Positions 21,070 to 32,301 of a DNA stretch of 64,000 bases are shown piece by piece. A program made the position numbers and the translations under genes. The stretch spans positions 188,360,813 to 188,424,812 of the forward strand of contig OX336397.1 of NCBI GenBank assembly GCA_946902985.2, in the 5' to 3' direction. This stretch comes from Meconema thalassinum (Eukaryota > Arthropoda > Insecta > Orthoptera > Tettigoniidae). Each line of letters begins with the position of its first letter. Position 1 is the first letter of the stretch. The notes beneath the pieces are model-generated. The model ran no database searches. It saw only the letters and a list, made by a program, of their open reading frames with translations, and was not told the origin of the DNA.

Positions 21070-23548
21070 TAGGGTTACCATAATATTTTTAGGCCACATC
21101 TGGACGTAGGATCTTCCGGGGAGTCTGGGGGGTATGGACGAACAAAATGAAATGAACTGAACTTGATTTTATAGGTTTACAATCTCTTTGCAATTACATA
21201 ACATGATTACATAAGAATATACAAAAACATCAATCAGTGTTCATCATATATCATACTGATCCCTTGAACAATTTTTTCTCGTCTTAGATTAATCTGTGGG
21301 GTCCAGGGGCCGGTTCCTCAATTTTCCTTACATCGTATTTTTCATTAGAGCTGACTTTCTTCAGAAATGGCTTGTTATTTTTTATTTGGTCGTGGAACTC
21401 TGAGCATGTCATATTACTATTTGCCTTGATAACTAGCAGGTCCCTGACAACTGCAAGAGATAATCGTCCTCGTTCAGCTGTCCATATTGCTCCCACCATT
21501 GAAAAAATTCGCTCAGCTGTAGCTGAAGTTCCAGGCAGACACATGGCGATTTCTACAAGTTTGTAAATATTCGCAAAGGACACATTGTTCTTGGAAAATA
21601 CATCAAACAATTGTCTCCACTTTTCATGTGTTTTAGGGGTTTCTTCTTTTGGCAGGGCGTGCCATTCGGGTCTCAGATTCTTCAAAACTTGAATAAGTGC
21701 CGAACGTTCTTCAAATAGCTCATCCACATTGAATGAATCTGGTATGACACTGACTACTGTCAGAGCACTGTCTTCCATTTCATCCCAAGGAGGGACATGT
21801 TGTAGTGTCAACCACTTGATGTGTTTAGCTTTGTCAAAGCTGCTTTCCCAAAGTTTCAAGTAGCTAATGCCAGCTTGATAAAAACCTTCGGCACATTTTA
21901 AAAACTCTTCTTCCTTGCTGTCATTAACAGCTTCTTCAGTTTTCAATTTTCTTAGTAATTGTTTAGCAGCAAATGGTATGTAATTGTCAGCCTTCCTTTC
22001 TTCCAGTTTCTTAAGTAATTGTTCATATACTTGCGCTGCTTCTGTAGCTGATATTTGATCAGACTCGACTTTCAATATTGATAGTTGAAACATTTGCAGA
22101 CATGCGAGAGCAAATGTTAAAAGCAGTTCATTGACTGGGTCGTCAAAAAATGATTGCATTGTTGCAGGGCAGTTAAGTGAAGAGAAATATGCTTTCAAGG
22201 GCTCAAACAAAACCAATATTCTTTCTACTGCTGGCATCAAGCTTAAAAATCTCGTATTGCCGTGGGAAAGGATCCTTTTGTACTCTACTTCTACAGATTC
22301 ACAAAATTCTTTCAATGCAGTCACTCTGACAGTATATTGGAAGAAGTATTTGTACACTTTCACAACGATTGCCTCGACGTCCACATGTAGAGCATCACAG
22401 GCATGCTGCACTGCGTTATGCAGAATGTGCGCCGAACAGCCAATGCCAAGAATTGGCCTTGAGAGGGCATTTTGAAGTTTGCGAAATACATTTCCTTGGC
22501 CCTGCCTTTTAACACCACCAAAGTTGGTATTGGTGTTGTCAGCGCATAGGCATACGACCCTGGAGTCAATAGAGAACTTTTTGATGCATTTTAAAACATG
22601 TTCTACTAAGATATCAGAGGTTTCACCTGGAAGTTCATAATAAAAATAACAGCTTCACGTTAACACCTTCATTTTGGTTAAAATAGCGAACACAAACAGG
22701 AGTCAATTTAACCTCTTTTCTGTTGGAACTGTCAATTGTTAGTGTAATGAAATTTGCATCCTTCAGATCTTTGAGAAGTTTGTCAAATATGTAAGGGGAT
22801 ATTACATTTACAATGATGGCTTCGGTCTTAGTACGAGCTCCCGAGAATTTCGGTTCAAAAAGCTTTTTAATCAGTTTGGCATTGCAATCAGACGTTTTGA
22901 AACTAAGTCCATGCATTGCAGTATGGTAGGCAAAAGTAGCTTCTTTTGCTGAACATTGCAGCTCAGCATCAGTGGCATCAGTATTTTTAAAAAATGTTTT
23001 AATACTTGCCGAGGACGCTGCTTGATTCGCCTTTCTTATGTCTTTCAGTCTGCAAATGATTTTCTATATCATAGCGTCCACGATGTTCCACCGAAAATTC
23101 TGAATTGCACACCGTACACCTCACGCGATCATTGCTATTTTGGCACTGTCTCAGGAACTTATATTCTTCTTTAAGTTTGTCGTTAAAAACACACTTACGC
23201 TTCGGCATTTTGCCAATTTATAACACTACTTTGTTGTTATGTACTTAAAAACTAATAGCATAAAACGTCTAGAAATGGCGCAATCCAGCGAACAAAATAG
23301 TAGCACTAAACTGACTGAACGCACTCCTTCCAAATAAAATGGCGACAGGAGCGGCACACAGAACAGGTGCAGCCGCCTGAGCAGTCCTGGTGCTCAATGT
23401 GACCAACCTATATGCGGTGTGAAGTAAAATTTCCCCAAATATTTGCCACGTATTCGGTTTCTGGACAATTTTTAAATCTTGACGCCAAACCGGACACATG
23501 TTTAAAATCCGGACTGTCCGGACGAAATCCGGACGGATGGTAACCCTA
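21070..23548 (-). mobile_element. Complete hAT transposon, 2,479 bp
   Basis: Terminal inverted repeats TAGGGTTACCAT...ATGGTAACCCTA and a perfect 8-bp target duplication CCTATATA (21,062-21,069 and 23,549-23,556) fix the ends exactly. The transposase lies inside on the minus strand. The element landed in a repeat that continues on both sides (ACTTGACCTATATA before it, CCTATATAGGTCTGG after it). Confidence 0.93.
21284..23208 (-). pseudogene. hAT-family transposase, two frameshifts
   Basis: The N-terminal piece (23,208-22,999, from ATG) is a BED-type zinc finger with CTVCNSEF then HLQTERH. After a one-base frameshift near 23,023 the frame resumes at about 23,011 and runs to 22,640, holding the first catalytic Asp region (TLTIDSSNRKE). 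A second frameshift near 22,645 leads into a frame open from about 22,640 to a stop at 21,284. That frame carries CADNTNTNFGG (second Asp), the CSAHILHNAVQHACD motif, and the hATC dimerisation region LPGTSATAERIFS with the third acidic residue. Total length ~640 residues is normal for the family. Only two small indels and no internal stops in the long C-terminal frame, so inactivation is fairly recent. Confidence 0.9.
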
Positions 23549-23730
23549 CCTATATAGGTCTGGTCAAGATCCCAATACACATCCAAATTTTGGCATTCTA
23601 GCTGATATTTGTAAAGTATGTATCCCCATCTTTACTATACATTTATACAATGTGTGGTTAAAATGGCGATACACATCGGAATTTTGGCATTTTATCTTAT
23701 GTTTATAACATACTAGCTATTGTACCCGGC
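23549..23730. repeat. Foldback repeat family H, right part
   Basis: The phrases GTCAAGATCCCAATACACATC and ATGTATCCCCATCTTTACT repeat those at 21,035-21,069 and 46,070-46,360. The hAT element split this older repeat. Confidence 0.6.
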
Positions 23731-24555
23731 GTTGCCCGGGAGGTGTCTTTATATGTTATAGAAAGATACATGCTAATATATTTCTTAGAACATATAAATT
23801 TTGCCCCTATGTGAGATTAGAGCATTGTTCTCCTCAACTCTGTTGCTACTCAAGTGCAATATTAACTCACAGTAAGCCTAGTCGAAAAGTACTGTGGAGT
23901 ACAATAACGTAGCAGAGCATGCAACAATAGTAAAAAGGGATGTATATACACAATTTCTCGAGAAATCGGTCTCACAATTACTTTTCCCAAAGTGTTTATT
24001 TTTAATTTAATGGGGTAATTAAGACGTCTTATAGCAGTGTTCACATAGTTATCACTATTATTTTTAAAATGTATCAACTACCTTCTTGATAGGAAATAAT
24101 ATTTAAATTATATAATGATTGGAAGATTAAGTCCTCATTGTGGGGTCAAATATACTTATGATTTTCAATCCCGCACAAATTACGTGAATAATGTGAAATT
24201 ACTTATTCCTGTACATAGCTCAGTGTTTATTATAACAGCACATTAAGGAACAATCTTGATGTAAAAATAATTTACATGCATATTACCTCGTACGCATCAA
24301 GTTAAAGTAAATTAATCAGTGTATAATCCCAGTATAATGTCAAATATGATGCTTAGATTCTGAATACATTTCACTTCCTCATCTAAAGTATTTCTTAAGA
24401 TAAAAAATAAATTCTCTTACTAATTACTAATCTCTAAGGTGCTATACCGGAATCCAGAGTGATTGTAACTCATGACAATATAACATTAGGCTGTTAAATA
24501 ACTTCTGTAAGTAAGCACTAAAATGGCTAATATTCATCTTCTTCTCGCGGATGGG
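23731..24555. other. No gene recognised
   Basis: AT-rich, no motifs. Confidence 0.45.
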
Positions 24556-25963
24556 TCACTTCGGACCACGCGGAATCAACGTATGTTGAGCCTTCCTCCT
24601 TGCCCAATAGCTCTTCATATGCATGGATTGTTGTAGTTTCTGTTTCTCCGACCATGCACGTCGTGTTGGTTTCTTCTGATCTTCCTCAAAACCCCTTATG
24701 TGAACACAATTCCTGATAGCATTTCTATTCATCAGATCTGGCGATCCCATCTCCACTAGGTACCTGTTTATACCACTTTGGTCTTGTACGTTTGCTCTGC
24801 TGAAATTTGTGGATTCGGTAAGTAAGTCTCGTATGATTCATTCTCTCCAAATGGCCCAAAAATTGAATTCGTCCCATTCTCAAGGTATCGGTAAGTTTAG
24901 AAATTTTCATATATATTTCAGAGTTGAGTTTTGGATAGTGTATGCCACTTTTAATTCTGGGCCCTAAGATATTTCGCATAATTTTCCTTTCCTTAATCTC
25001 TAATTGTTCCTTTAATGTTTTTAGTTGTAAATTGAGCGTTTCTGAAGCATAAAGAGCTTCCGGTTTAATCACTGTTAAGTAATGGCGAATTTTACTATTC
25101 CATGACAAGCATTGCTTGTTATAAACATTTTCTCTGTATTGAAAAGCAACCTCCATTTTCTGGATTGTTGATGTTACAGATTTATTTTCTTTGCCATATT
25201 CTGTAACGCATTCACCTAAGTATTTAAATTCCTTTACTCTAGGAATTTTGTTAGCGTTAATATCAATTTCATGAGGAGCATTTTTTATGTTAGTCATCAA
25301 TTTAGTTTTTTTGCTGCTTGTTCTTCCAAGATAGTGATCTGCTTCTGTGCATCAGAGATGTCTTCAGCAATTAGTGCCATATCATCAGCAAACGCCAGAC
25401 AGTCTATTTGAATACCCTTAATCTTTGGCCCTAGTCGGTGAGATGGTGCCCTTGCTTTTCTCCAATCTGTAACAACCCTTTCCAGGGCACAATTGAAAAG
25501 TAGTGGGGAAATTCCATCCCCTTGACGGATGCCTGTATATGTTTCAAATTCTTCACTTAATCCACCCATATATTTTACTTTAGTCTCTGTCTAGCTGTAA
25601 GTGTGTCTTTGATAATATTTCTTGTTTTTTGGTCAAGTCCAAATTCTGTTAAACATTAAAGAGTGATGCGCGATTTATACTGTCATATGCTTTCCCGAAA
25701 TCCACAAACGTTATGACATATTTTTTGTTAGTTGTGTTGCGAAAATATAGTATGATGTTTTTCAAATTCAAAATTTGCTCTGCATGTGACCGTCCCTTCC
25801 TGAATCCACCTTGATATTCACCGATTTGATTATCTACTTGAAGCTCCGCACGGTTTAGTAAAACTTTTGAAAGAATGTTGAATGTGGCCCGAATAAGGGA
25901 TACATCTCGATAATTGTTTGGGTCAGTTTTTACTTCCTTTTTTGTTTTGTGTATGGGATGGAT
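24556..25963 (-). pseudogene. LINE family F, 3' half (reverse transcriptase core and tail)
   Basis: Read on the minus strand from 25,963: an NNYRDVSLIRATFNILSKVL region, a GFRKGRS..Q motif, a FVDFGKAYDSI motif (palm A-like), then GIRQGDGISPLLFN and LAFADDMALIAED (catalytic FADD intact), the thumb FKYLGE and the tail with KERKIMRNILGPR. The pieces fall in different frames with stops, so it is dead. It continues at 30,009 on the other side of the LTR element. The clade is not certain. Confidence 0.85.
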
Positions 25964-26666
25964 TGTAATGTTTTTTAAATTTTACAATATTTATATGGAT
26001 ATCTCTATGAAGAAAAAATCCGGGAGGGCGCCATTTCATATGTTATTTACTATGAAAAATATTTTATTATGTTGCACGAGAATACTCTCATCCCCAGGTG
26101 TGGCGTGTCTCCGACACCAACCAGAACACTTTTATAAATAAGGGAAATATAGATCTACTGCAATACACATATAATTCCTTGGGATGTCACTTACTTGTTG
26201 AAGAATGGAGAATGTATCATAAATGTGACAATAATCCCGTCACCAAATAATATATAATTTCCAAAACTCATAGCTCCAATAATCTCCATTGACGTGCATT
26301 AATCATGTGGAATGAGCTATGTTTGAGAAAGCAGCAATATGTCCGTAAAGATGCGGTAAGGGATATAGAATATCTTTACTTTTCACTGGTTAAACAAAAA
26401 TTATTAATTCCATATAATTTCATACAATCGGTGTGGATTTTATAATATCGTTCATAACCTCATAATTTCGTTTGTTCCAGTTACTTATTGTTGACCCATT
26501 GTCTTCACATATCCCTGCAATTCACAGAGTAGCCACTCAAAAATCAAGTTCCAGATTCCACCACTCAAGCGCCCTATTACCACAATCAAAGAACACTGAA
26601 CAATCCATAGAAACTTTCACAGAGTTGCCACTCAAATACAAGTTCCGGATTCCAATAAATATTACA
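25964..26666 (-). mobile_element. LTR (3' LTR in element orientation)
   Basis: 703-bp repeat starting TGTAATGTT and ending AATATTACA on the plus strand, matching 29,289-30,004 over its whole length with scattered differences. Next to its inner edge is TCGCCCCCA (26,667-26,675), whose minus-strand form TGGGGGCGA is a polypurine tract placed correctly for a minus-strand element. Confidence 0.88.
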
Positions 26667-29288
26667 TCGCCCCCAGAAATACTGATAATAATATCACATT
26701 AGAGGTATTTATGAAACACATTCAACATAATATATATAGAAAATCTTGACACATTGGGACCTGGACTATCCATCCAAACTTTCCCTATGTATTCATATCC
26801 ACCATGGGTATCATAAATTTTCAGCTTTTTCTGAAGTCATGAAGTCCGCATGCACCAAGGCCACCTCATCTTCAAGTTTCTCCATGTTGCTCTTTGTTTC
26901 GAAGAATACTCAAAGAATAAATTTACCCTCTGGATTTAGGTTAAATGTTGGAGCCACATACAGCATGTTCCAAGGAATCATAGAGATCGACGACTCAATT
27001 TCTGCTCTACATCACTTTGTCTGTCAAGCTCGATGAGGCTGATGCAATACTGCAACTTGCACCCATGTACACAAATATTTCCAACAACCATCTGCTGACG
27101 ATCCCATAACTATCTCTTCATCAAACAATTTCTTTTCCTACTGACTTAAAATATCTCCTTCCATCATATCCGGACAAGTGCATATTTCATGACATCGTAC
27201 AAAATAAAGTCACATAAGGAACCTATGTCCTGAAGATCAAACAATCGGAATACTTTCCTCCACTATCTAATGACTTCCCATAGATCCAAGATCTCTTCTT
27301 TTCCAAGCCTTCACATTTTACTAGCCGAAACCTCGGATATCACACTTCAACTTCCCAATGACTATCAGCTGAATGTAAATCTTGGTCCTCAATCATAAAC
27401 TTGTCAAAGCTCTCCACATTTGATTGCAATTCTTGGGTCTCCTTCAAATATACTAAACGATGTACCAATTTTAAATTGCTAACTATGAAATATTGGATAT
27501 CTTTCTCAATTGTACGGAATTACTGCCAAAAACTAAGTTAAAGAAACAATGCAAAAGCTGCAATAATATGAATGAACAAAAGGTACCATAAAAGAAAACG
27601 AAGAATATCCACAGAATAACTCAAAATAAGAAAAATATTAAGTAATGCCCACAATGAAAAACATATATAGTACAGCATATCAACGAATATATATACACTG
27701 TGCAAATGTATCAGAAAGTAAGAAAATAGACATCAATATGCCTCCAACACCTAATTCATATCTAAGACAACAAATAGCGGCACGCGCCCCCATCACATTA
27801 ATTTTTTCGTCCAGATAAAAAAATGATCTTGACCAATTCTAATATACAAATCTAAGTTATATTCTTCCTTTTCGTCTCGTTTTCGTAATTCAATATCTGT
27901 ATGGACCTTCTTCTCAGCTTTAGCTTCCAACTTAACTCTTTTCTTGACATCAACTTTATCCGAAATGTCAATACTTTTAGGTTCATTGTCATCTTCGTCA
28001 ACATCTGTATCATTAGATTCATTATAGCAATGGGCTCTATCTCTTGTCCGTGCTCTAACATGACCAGCTCCTACTGCTCTTCTAGACCTAGTTCTATCAT
28101 TTCTTCTTAAACGAGACGTATCCCCAGTGCCATTTTCAATATTATCTCGCCTAAAATATCCATCCCCTCCATTTCCATTAAAGCGTCATCCTCTAATATG
28201 TCGGCGGTGACCTCTACGCTTACCTCCACAACATTTCTTTCTTCTTCGCCTTTTACGGTCTATCCCTCGTTTTCCTCTATGACTTAGGCGATTTCGATCT
28301 CTACAGCCGCGACGTCTACCTCCACATCTGATTCCTCGTCGTCGCCTACTATGTCCTCTCAGATATATGTCTTTACAACATCGCCATATCTTATAACGTA
28401 ATCTTATTTCAAGCTCATCTATCTTCCTCTCTATACTCTCCACTTTTTCTTTAATACTCCCTTCTCTATTCTCTAATCTATCTCTCAACACTCCATGCTT
28501 CTCCTGAATCTCCTGAATACTTTCTAAATTCTTCTGGTTAAAATCTTCTACCATTTCCCTCAAACCATTCTTAACAAAATCACATTCACCTAACGTCTCC
28601 TCTCACAGATACTTCCTCTCATCTACTCTATTCTCACCTACATTTTTTTTACCTTATGCTACTTTTATCTACTTTCTTTCTTATCTCTAATTCATTTTCA
28701 TCTACAATCTGCTCTTCTTCTATTATAAATACCTTAGCATTTTCTTATAACATACTCCTTATCTCATCTCTAATCTCTTGTTTCACCCCCTGATACTCTC
28801 CTGCAGCGTCCCATACTTTCTATTTAGTTCCTCATTCTCCCTGACCACATAGTCTAGCTTTTGATTAATTTCCTTATTTTTTATCCATCGCATCTCTTAT
28901 GTCCCTACTCATCTCCTGATTTTGCATACTTATCCCTTCTCTCATCCCCTGATTATTCTTATTACTCTCATCAAATTTTTCACTCAGCATTCTCATGATC
29001 GCACCTAATGAATCTTCCGACATTCCTTTCTCTTTATTAGTACTTGAGATACTCTCTGCCATCATAGTATTGTTATCTACGCTCTCAATATCACTCACAC
29101 TATCGCCATTCTGCATATTGTCAGCGTTCCATTCACTATCAAGACCACTTCTTAACTTCATATCTATTGCCGACATACTGAATTATACTTCCTAACACTA
29201 GCCCCAAAATCACTTGCACAATATATAGACATTCCTACCCCTACACTGATGTGCCCTGGTTCTCGTGCCCATCGTTGAGGTGACAAAT
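26667..29288 (-). mobile_element. Internal region of the LTR element, lacking pol
   Basis: Only 2.6 kb, too short for gag plus pol. Minus-strand ORFs with gag-like properties lie at 28,874-29,176, 28,186-28,563 and 27,852-28,061. I find no protease, RT (YxDD), RNase H or integrase motif, so this is probably a non-autonomous or internally deleted element. A primer-binding site next to 29,288 is not obvious. Confidence 0.65.
27852..29176 (-). pseudogene. Gag-like region, fragmented
   Basis: The first ORF (29,176-28,874) starts MSAIDMKLRSGLDSEWN and is acidic, Ser/Asn/Met-rich and helical. The second (28,563-28,186) begins with a coiled-coil-like stretch (about residues 1-55, heptad-rich in E, K, L, I) and then becomes very Arg-rich. 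The alternative frame there is acidic (Asp/Glu/Val-rich) and aligns with the acidic third ORF, so the Arg-rich part may be a frameshift artefact. Assignment as Gag rests on position behind the 5' LTR and composition only. Confidence 0.4.
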
Positions 29289-30004
29289 GTAATGTTCTTC
29301 TGTAATTTTACAATATTTATATAGATATCTTTAAGAAGATAAAACACGGGATGGCGCCATTTCATATGTTATTTTCTATGAAAAATATTTTATTATGCTG
29401 CACGAGAATACTCTCATCCCCAGGTGTGGCGTGTCTCCGTTACCAACCAGAACACTTCAGTAAATAAGGGAAATATAGATCTACTGCAATACACATATAA
29501 TTCCTTGGGATGTCACTTACTTGTTGAAGAATGGGGAATGTATCATAAATGTGACAATAATCCCGTCACCAAATAATATATAATTTCCGAAACTCCTAGC
29601 TCCCATAATCTCCATTTTCTTGCATTAATCATGAGGAATGGGCTATGTTTGAGACAGCAGCAATATGTCCGTAAAGATGCGGTAAGGGATATAGAATATC
29701 TCTACTTTTCACAGGTTAAACAAAAATTATTAATTCCATATAATTTCATGCAATCGGTGTGGATTTTATAATATCATTCATAACCTCATAATTTCGCTTG
29801 TTCCAGATACTTCTTGTTGACCCATTGTCTTCACATCTCCCTGCAATTCACAGTGTAGCCACTCAAAACAAGTTCCAGATTCCACCACTCAAGCGCTCTA
29901 ATATCACAATCAAAGAACACTGAACAATCCATAGATATACAATCATAGAAACTTTCACAGAGTTGCCACTCAAACACAAGTTCCGGATTCCAATAAATAT
30001 TACA
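29289..30004 (-). mobile_element. LTR (5' LTR in element orientation)
   Basis: 716 bp, same TGTAAT...ATTACA ends as the copy at 25,964. The 4-bp target duplication GGAT occurs at 25,960-25,963 and 30,005-30,008. LTR divergence of a few percent suggests an insertion that is not recent. Confidence 0.88.
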
Positions 30005-31440
30005 GGATTATCGCCAACTTCCAATCCGAGGGGCATTTTTAGTGATCGAATTATTTCTTTAATCTCTTTTGCAGTCGGTGGGGTTGAATCTTGATTAATT
30101 TTATAAGAATTGATGAACTTGAACTTTTCTTGTGGTAAGTCACTGTTAAGTAATTTAGATAAGTATACTGCAAGGATTGTACAGTTTGCATCTATAATAT
30201 AAGCCAATTCTACATTTTCATTAATAAAATGGAGCGATGGCGAAGAATACTTTATCAACTTTTGCTTGAACGTTCTATAATAGTTTCGTGTCTTATGTTA
30301 CCGAAAGTCCTCTTCTATAGATTCTAATTTAAAATCTTCACTTTGCTTACGAATTCTCCTTATTGATTTTGTAACTATCATCCTAACGTTTTTAAGTTCT
30401 TGAATTGTGGTTGGAGTTTTATTGCATGACCAATTATGCCAGGTTTGCTGCCTAAGTTGTATTAACTGGTCACATTCATCTGTCCACCACGGGTGTTTTC
30501 TTGTTCTTGTTAACGGGGCTTTGTTTGCAGCTGTTTGTAAGAGTCCTGCTTGAAGTTGCTGCCAATTTTGTGGATGTATTTCTTCAGTTCCTTTCATGAA
30601 GTTTTTATTACCTTTAATATTCTCTATATCATGCTTACGTTGAGGAACTCTTTTTGTAAAGTTTCGTTTCTCAGGGATCACATCAAGGGAAAAGAATTTG
30701 GATAATAATCAGAATCTCAGTCCAGGCCTTTCAGTACTTCTAGTTTCATGATTTCTGCAGTTTACGAATGGGAAAATTTAACATGATCCAGTCCAGTTGA
30801 TACTCACCCAATAAGGATTTATGTGAGATCCAAGTCCTAGTTTTAAAAGAGAGTTTCTTAAAGAAGGATTATTTAAAAAATAAATCATGACTTCTGCATA
30901 ACTGGATGAGCCTCATGCCGTTCTTATTAATTTGCTTATGGCCAGACCGTTTCCCAACCCAATATCGATATTTCCTGTCATTGCCAATTCGTACATTGAA
31001 GTCACCCATAAGAATTTTAACATGATGTTGTAGAATTCTTTGTAAAACATTATCTAATTGATTCCAAAATTGTTCCGCTTTCTCCGATGCTTCCTTGTTA
31101 GTGATTTTAGTTGGTGCATGACCACTAATTAGAGTATAGATTTTGTTCCCTGATTTTATCGTTATGGTGGAAAGACGACCAGAGTAGGACTTGAATGTCA
31201 CAACTGTTTCAAGTATTGATTTATCCACTATAAATCCTCTCCCAAATTGTGGACACTGGGCCATGATTCGTTCTCCTGGCTTTCCTTTAAACATCCTGAA
31301 GTTTTCACAATCAAAAGGACATAATCTGTGTACCGTGATTCTTGGTATGCAATAATTTTTATAATACGTTCTCTAGCTTTATTTAAGATATTTTTTTGAT
31401 TTACCAACTTTCAAAAGGGAATTGACATTAAAGGGCGTTA
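30005..31440 (-). pseudogene. LINE family F, 5' half (endonuclease and pre-RT linker)
   Basis: Minus-strand pieces in order: an NVNSLLKVGK start (about 31,430), an AYQESRYTD motif (the catalytic Glu of the endonuclease), then the ORF 31,294-30,869 with LISGHAPT, ILMGDFNVRIGND (the Asp/Asn of an EEP/APE-type endonuclease). Next is 30,681-30,298 with HPWWTDECDQLI..R..W (linker), then 30,258-30,009 reaching KEIKEIIRSLK. The GK-APG-type motif and part of RT finger are missing, showing a deletion before the LTR insertion. Joins 25,963 downstream. Confidence 0.82.
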
Positions 31441-32301
31441 GCCAAAGCCGAGATCATGCTTTAAGAATGTTCCTATGGGGATTTGAGGTACTCCGACTTA
31501 ACCTCCTTGCACACATCTGTGGTCTCCCCAAAATCCGAATTGACCAGTCTGGGACTGAAACCCCTGTGGTAATTTATTGCTCTAGAAGGTGCACTATTCA
31601 TGGTGATTTAATTGATGTTTTGACTGACATGTCAGTCGGTTAAACTCAGAGTTCCACTTCTGAGTATTACAAGTATCAGCCGCCACTAACATGTGAAACA
31701 GACGCTGTCGGGATACCGCCACTAACATGTGAAACCGTCGTCCCCTTAACATGATATTTGGTACTAAGCCCGAATTTATTGATCCCCAGGATATGCTGCA
31801 GTCGAGAATCGAACCTGTGTTACGAGAGAGTTTTAATTTTATTAAAAGGAGTTTGGACATATTATACGCCGCACATGCATGTAGTTAATGCTGGCAAGAA
31901 GATGTGGTCTTGCTATAAGCCTTTATAAAAGCAAGAAAAGGAGAGAAATGCTTAAATTTATGATCTGTAGCCTATATTTTTAACATGGAAAGAACAATGC
32001 TTAGTTGGTGCTGGAAATCGACATTTCGTTGAGTTCCTGACAAATTACGCCGGCTCAGAATCAGTTTTTGACGTGTGTGTGTGAGAGAGACAGACAGACA
32101 GAGTCTTCCGAGAGTAGATGGTTTTGCGCACGACCCCTCGACACCTCAAGCCGAACGCACGCCGAGCCACGCGCCAAGAATACACAGAGGAGTCACGTGA
32201 TCGCAGCTAAGCCAATCAAATAATTTACAGATATTAGCACGGATACAATTATGATTATTTATTGAAATAATTAGAAACAATTCGAGTATGGAAATACGAA
32301 G
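31441..32301. other. No gene recognised
   Basis: LINE-like 5' sequence may extend to about 31,650. A short GT/GA tract lies near 32,075-32,105. No coding signal. Confidence 0.4.
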
